Shown here: piece after piece, positions 32,093 to 34,817 of the stretch
Numbering within the stretch: position 1 is the first letter of the stretch
How the letters are laid out: the number at the start of each line of letters is the position of its first letter
Source of the DNA: Marinobacterium profundum
GTDB lineage: Bacteria; Pseudomonadota; Gammaproteobacteria; Pseudomonadales; Balneatricaceae
DNA: 34,817 nucleotides
Direction: 5' to 3'
Assembly (NCBI RefSeq): GCF_001528745.1
Contig: NZ_BCNS01000131.1
Span: forward strand, 1-34,817
Program-made: the position numbers and the translations under genes
The notes under the pieces: model-generated
What the model saw: the letters and a program-made list of their open reading frames with translations, nothing else
Told to the model about the DNA's origin: nothing
Databases searched by the model: none

Positions 32093-33070
32093 ATGAAAAT
32101 TGCAAAAGGTCTTTTAACTGCCGCACTGATGGCAGCAACGGCGGTGTCTGCATTGGCCGGCGCAGGCGAAAAAGTACGCTGGGCACATGTGTATGAGCCT
32201 TCAGAACCGTATCACCAGTGGTCCGAGTGGGCGGCACAGGAGATCAACAAGCGCTCTAACGGTCGCTTCGAGGTTGAGGTGTTTCCGGCATCGACGCTGG
32301 GCAAGGAAGTCGACCTGAACCAGGGTTTGACCCTGGGGACTATCGACATCATTTACACCGGTCAGAGCTTTGCGGCCCAGACCTATGGCCCTCTGGCCCT
32401 GTCTGATGCGCCCTATGTCTTTCGCGACTTCGATCACTGGCAGAAGTACACCCGCAGTGATTTGTTCGCCGAGTTTGCCGAAGGCTATCGCGAGGCCTCG
32501 GGGGGCAACGTCATTCTGGGGGATGCCTACTACGGCCTGCGCCATGTGACCTCCAACAAGCCGATCAATACGCCTGCGGATATGGAAGGGCTGAAAATCC
32601 GCGTGCCCAATGCACCCATGTACCGTCTTTTTCCGGAAGCTGCTGGCGCCCATACCAGTCCTATAGCCTTTGCCGAGGTTTACCTGGCACTGCAGCAGGG
32701 TGTGGTCGATGCCCAGGAAAATCCGTTGCCGACCATCAAGGCGAAAAAATTCTATGAAGTGCAGAAATACATCGACCTGACAGGCCATGTTACCGGGTCG
32801 AACCTGCTGGTGGCCGGAGGCATTTTCTGGAGCCGGCTGTCGGAGGAAGACCGCGAGCTGTTTCGCAGCGTGGCGCAGGAGTCTGCCGATCGGGTGAGCG
32901 CGGATATCGCGAAATCCGAAGCCGAGCTGGTGGAGTGGTTCAGGGGCGAGGGTGTCGAGGTGCTGGAGGTGGACCGTGCGGCCTTCAGGGAGGTCACGCT
33001 GGCGGTGTTGAATGGCGAGGCGGCGACCTGGACGCAGGATCAGTTTGATCGCCTGCAGGCAATCCGCTAA
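32093..33070 (+). CDS. dctP: TRAP transporter substrate-binding protein DctP, copy 2
   Basis: 325 residues from the ATG at 32093 (GTGGAG upstream); codons in front of it are not part of the gene. Signal peptide GLLTAALMAATAVSALAGA. The mature protein differs from copy 1 by only one residue that I can find (TLAVLNGE against TLPVLNGE), so substrate specificity must be the same. No second dctQM is present; it must share the one upstream or act through receptors elsewhere. Preceded by operator 4 and followed by the SDR gene after 35 bp. Possible functions of a twin: dosage, or it was once a paralogue with different specificity that was overwritten by conversion. Confidence 0.94.
   Translation: MKIAKGLLTAALMAATAVSALAGAGEKVRWAHVYEPSEPYHQWSEWAAQEINKRSNGRFEVEVFPASTLGKEVDLNQGLTLGTIDIIYTGQSFAAQTYGPLALSDAPYVFRDFDHWQKYTRSDLFAEFAEGYREASGGNVILGDAYYGLRHVTSNKPINTPADMEGLKIRVPNAPMYRLFPEAAGAHTSPIAFAEVYLALQQGVVDAQENPLPTIKAKKFYEVQKYIDLTGHVTGSNLLVAGGIFWSRLSEEDRELFRSVAQESADRVSADIAKSEAELVEWFRGEGVEVLEVDRAAFREVTLAVLNGEAATWTQDQFDRLQAIR
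32165..33052 (+). repeat. 888-bp direct repeat, copy B (within dctP copy 2)
   Basis: Partner of 27756-28643 with eight mismatches. The block lies in direct orientation, so recombination between copies would delete dctQ, dctM and the enolase-family gene (a 4409-bp circle). Confidence 0.9.
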
Positions 33071-33105
33071 GCAGCGGCGATATATTACTAAGGGGAACGA
33101 GAACG

Positions 33106-33849
33106 ATGTTGACCAAACGACTGGCGGGGAAGACCGCACTGGTAACCGCCGCAGCGCAGGGCATTGGCAAGGCTACCGTTGAGCTCTTCGCGGCTGAGGG
33201 TGCGCGGGTTATTGCAACGGATATCAATGCCCAGGCGCTTGAAGCGCTTCAGGGTGTGGCGGGTGTCGAAACGCGGGTGCTGGATGTAACGGATGCCGAT
33301 GCCGTCGCGGCATTGGCGCGGGACGTCGGTGCGCTTGATGTGCTGTTTAACTGTGCCGGTTTTGTCCACAGCGGCAACATTCTTGAAGTGTCGGACAAGG
33401 ATTGGGATTTCTCCTTTCAGCTCAATGTCACGGCGATGTTTCGCATGATTCGCACCTTTTTGCCCGCCATGCTTGAGCAGGGTGGCGGCTCCATTATCAA
33501 TATGGCCTCGGTGGCAGGCAGCCTCAAGGGTGTGCCGACGCGCTGTGCCTATGGTGCGACCAAGGCGGCGGTGGTTGGACTGACCAAGTCGGTTGCCGCC
33601 GACTTCGTGCAGCAGGGCATTCGCTGCAACGCTATTTGCCCGGGCACCGTTGAGTCGCCATCGCTTGAGGGCCGCATGCAGGCTACGGGTGATTACGCCA
33701 AGGCCCGTGCGGATTTCCTGGCGCGCCAGCCCATGGGGCGCCTGGGTCGGCCGCAGGAAATTGCCGAGCTGGCCCTCTATCTCGCCTGCGATGCTTCGGC
33801 TTATACCACCGGCCAAACCCACGTTATCGATGGCGGCTGGCTTAACTAG
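33106..33849 (+). CDS. short-chain dehydrogenase, DHRS6 / 2-keto-3-deoxy-acid dehydrogenase-like
   Basis: 247 residues, classical SDR. NAD motif TAAAQGIGK (Gly-rich loop) with Asp after strand 2 (VIATDINAQ), favouring NAD. NCAG-type motif FNCAGFVHSG, catalytic Ser in NMASVAGS, and YxxxK in CAYGATKAAVVGLTKSVAADF. The stretch QQGIRCNAICPGTVESPSLEGRMQA closely resembles human DHRS6/BDH2 and the bacterial 2-keto-3-deoxy-L-fuconate 4-dehydrogenases. Predicted reaction: oxidation of the 2-keto-3-deoxy acid at C4 to a 2,4-diketo acid. RBS AAGGGG. The pairing with an FAH hydrolase 29 bp downstream is the same as in the non-phosphorylative L-fucose and L-rhamnose pathways. Confidence 0.9.
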   Translation: MLTKRLAGKTALVTAAAQGIGKATVELFAAEGARVIATDINAQALEALQGVAGVETRVLDVTDADAVAALARDVGALDVLFNCAGFVHSGNILEVSDKDWDFSFQLNVTAMFRMIRTFLPAMLEQGGGSIINMASVAGSLKGVPTRCAYGATKAAVVGLTKSVAADFVQQGIRCNAICPGTVESPSLEGRMQATGDYAKARADFLARQPMGRLGRPQEIAELALYLACDASAYTTGQTHVIDGGWLN

Positions 33850-33878
33850 TTATTCATTTTTGAGTGCAGGAGAAAAGT

Positions 33879-34724
33879 ATGAAATTGTTACGACACGGTG
33901 CCAAAGGTCAGGAAAAACCTGGCATTCTGGATCAGGATGGCAACATTCGCGACCTGAGTGGAGTTGTTGCTGATATCGCCGGTGATACCCTGTTGCCGGC
34001 AAGTCTGGGCGCTCTGGCTGAGCTGGATCTGAGTACGCTACCGCTGGTGGACGCTTCAAGCCGACTGGGTGCCTGCGTTTCCGGCATCGGTAAATTTATT
34101 TGCATAGGTCTTAATTATTCCGATCATGCCGCCGAGGCGGGCCTGGAAGTGCCTGCAGAGCCGGTAATCTTCATGAAGGCGACCAGCGCAGTCTGCGGCC
34201 CCAATGACAATGTCGAGATTCCGCGCAAGTCCAAGAAGACCGACTGGGAAGTCGAGCTCGGTGTGGTTATCGGCAAGACCGCCAAGTACGTCAGCAAGGA
34301 ACAGGCGCTGGAGCATGTAGCCGGTTTCTGTGTGGTCAACGATGTCTCGGAGCGCGAGTTTCAGACAGAGCGCAGTGGTCAGTGGACCAAGGGCAAATCG
34401 GCGGACACCTTTGGCCCGCTCGGTCCCTGGCTCGTGACCCGGGACGAGATTGCCGATCCGCAGCAGCTGGACATGTGGCTGGATGTGAATGGCGAGCGTC
34501 GTCAGACCGGCAATACGCGCACCATGGTGTTCGATGTCGCCACCATAGTGTCCCACCTGAGCCAGTTCATGACTCTGCAGCCGGGCGATGTGATCTCAAC
34601 CGGCACACCGCCGGGTGTTGGGCTTGGCATGAAACCGCCGGTCTATCTGAAACCGGGCGATCGTATTGATCTGTGTATTCAGGGCCTGGGTCAGCAGCGT
34701 CAAAGCGTTGTACAAGGCGATTAG
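33879..34724 (+). CDS. fumarylacetoacetate-hydrolase-family protein, probable 2,4-diketo-3-deoxy-acid hydrolase
   Basis: 281 residues from the ATG at 33879 with AGGAG upstream; a GTG five codons earlier is rejected. Short N-terminal domain, then the FAH domain from ~72: FICIGLNYSDHAAEAG, PVIFMKATSAVCGPND, metal ligands in DWEVELGVVIGK (Glu, Glu) and VVNDVSEREFQ (Asp), then FGPLGPWLVT and STGTPPGVGLGMKPP. The family hydrolyses or decarboxylates C-C bonds of diketo acids; members beside DHRS6-like SDRs split 2,4-diketo-3-deoxy sugar acids into pyruvate and a hydroxy acid (lactate from fucose or rhamnose). The second product here depends on the unknown sugar. Last gene of the cluster; no terminator seen before the window end. 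Confidence 0.88.
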   Translation: MKLLRHGAKGQEKPGILDQDGNIRDLSGVVADIAGDTLLPASLGALAELDLSTLPLVDASSRLGACVSGIGKFICIGLNYSDHAAEAGLEVPAEPVIFMKATSAVCGPNDNVEIPRKSKKTDWEVELGVVIGKTAKYVSKEQALEHVAGFCVVNDVSEREFQTERSGQWTKGKSADTFGPLGPWLVTRDEIADPQQLDMWLDVNGERRQTGNTRTMVFDVATIVSHLSQFMTLQPGDVISTGTPPGVGLGMKPPVYLKPGDRIDLCIQGLGQQRQSVVQGD

Positions 34725-34798
34725 GTCGCTGTGATGCCGGCGCGTGAGCGGCATCGCTAATGAATAATTTTTCAGGCTTGCTCTTCTGCGACAGGAGA

Positions 34799-34817
34799 CT
34801 AGGAGGCTGTCCGAGAA
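34799..34817 (+). repeat. IS-like terminal inverted repeat, right end of window
   Basis: CTAGGAGGCTGTCCGAGAA, the inverted partner of 20-38 (18/19). If it is an IS tip, the element would extend rightward beyond the window. The window stops inside it, as expected of a contig broken at a repeat. Confidence 0.6.

Noticed and set aside
32201-33139. 312-codon minus-strand open frame opposite dctP copy 2
   Set aside because: A similar shadow frame exists opposite copy 1, as expected from the 99% repeat, so its openness is not independent evidence.
1-34817. Window as a complete circular plasmid or excised element
   Set aside because: No replication, partition or mobilisation genes, and the gene content is chromosomal; shared ends are better explained by IS copies.

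Overview
The window looks like chromosomal DNA from a free-living, probably marine or aquatic gammaproteobacterium (Oceanospirillales/Alteromonadales-like; I cannot name the genus). The grounds are the pspF-pspABC layout with a sigma-54 promoter, an OxyR-type site before ahpCF, a TRAP transporter with sugar-acid enzymes, ccoG, creA, and the DoxX/pirin pair. The two ends carry an almost identical 19-bp sequence in opposite orientation (20-38 and 34799-34817, 18/19 match). This looks like the outer tips of one insertion-sequence type, so the window is probably an assembly contig broken at IS copies. No tRNA, rRNA, CRISPR array, phage or plasmid replication gene was seen.

Layout. 0-1.5 kb: a kappa-GST/HCCA-isomerase-like thioredoxin-fold protein divergent from an AraC regulator. 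1.9-3.8 kb: a secreted GDSL esterase with a C-terminal FIMAH-like domain, then a gene-free stretch of about 750 bp with an unusual chain of hairpins (3473-3650). 3.9-5.7 kb: a MarR regulator, a beta-hydroxyacid dehydrogenase, and a decayed ISAs1-type transposase fragment. 5.7-9.7 kb: a probable nickel/cobalt resistance island. A His-tailed MFS exporter, a membrane-anchor protein, a HupE/UreJ-type protein and a His-rich small protein face a CsoR/RcnR-type repressor across a C-tract/G-tract palindromic operator, and a small His/Cys peptide follows the repressor. 9.9-13.8 kb: DoxX + pirin, CreA lipoprotein, a secreted protein of unknown function, CcoG. 13.9-18 kb: a MocR regulator convergent with an unusual stand-alone trpBA pair, which is divergent from a TetR gene over a 21-bp palindrome. 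18-21 kb: a secreted CehA/McbA-type PHP hydrolase and a membrane ABM-domain protein. 21-23.7 kb: phage-shock genes pspABC and pspF. 23.8-26.1 kb: ahpC-ahpF.

26.4-34.7 kb: a sugar-acid catabolic cluster. It holds a LacI repressor, a TRAP transporter (dctP, dctQ, dctM), an enolase-superfamily enzyme resembling 3,6-anhydro-L-galactonate cycloisomerase, a second dctP, a DHRS6-like SDR and an FAH-family hydrolase. Four near-perfect palindromes centred on AAACCGGTTT precede the three transcription blocks and are the likely LacI operators. The enzymes fit a non-phosphorylative route: cycloisomerisation or dehydration to a 2-keto-3-deoxy acid, oxidation to a diketo acid, then hydrolytic cleavage to pyruvate plus a second acid. 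The two dctP genes are about 99% identical over 888 bp, but their signal-peptide codons are only about 64% identical, which points to gene conversion.

The most interesting points are the hairpin chain at 3.5 kb, the sugar-acid regulon with its converted twin binding proteins, and the divergent TetR-controlled trpBA.
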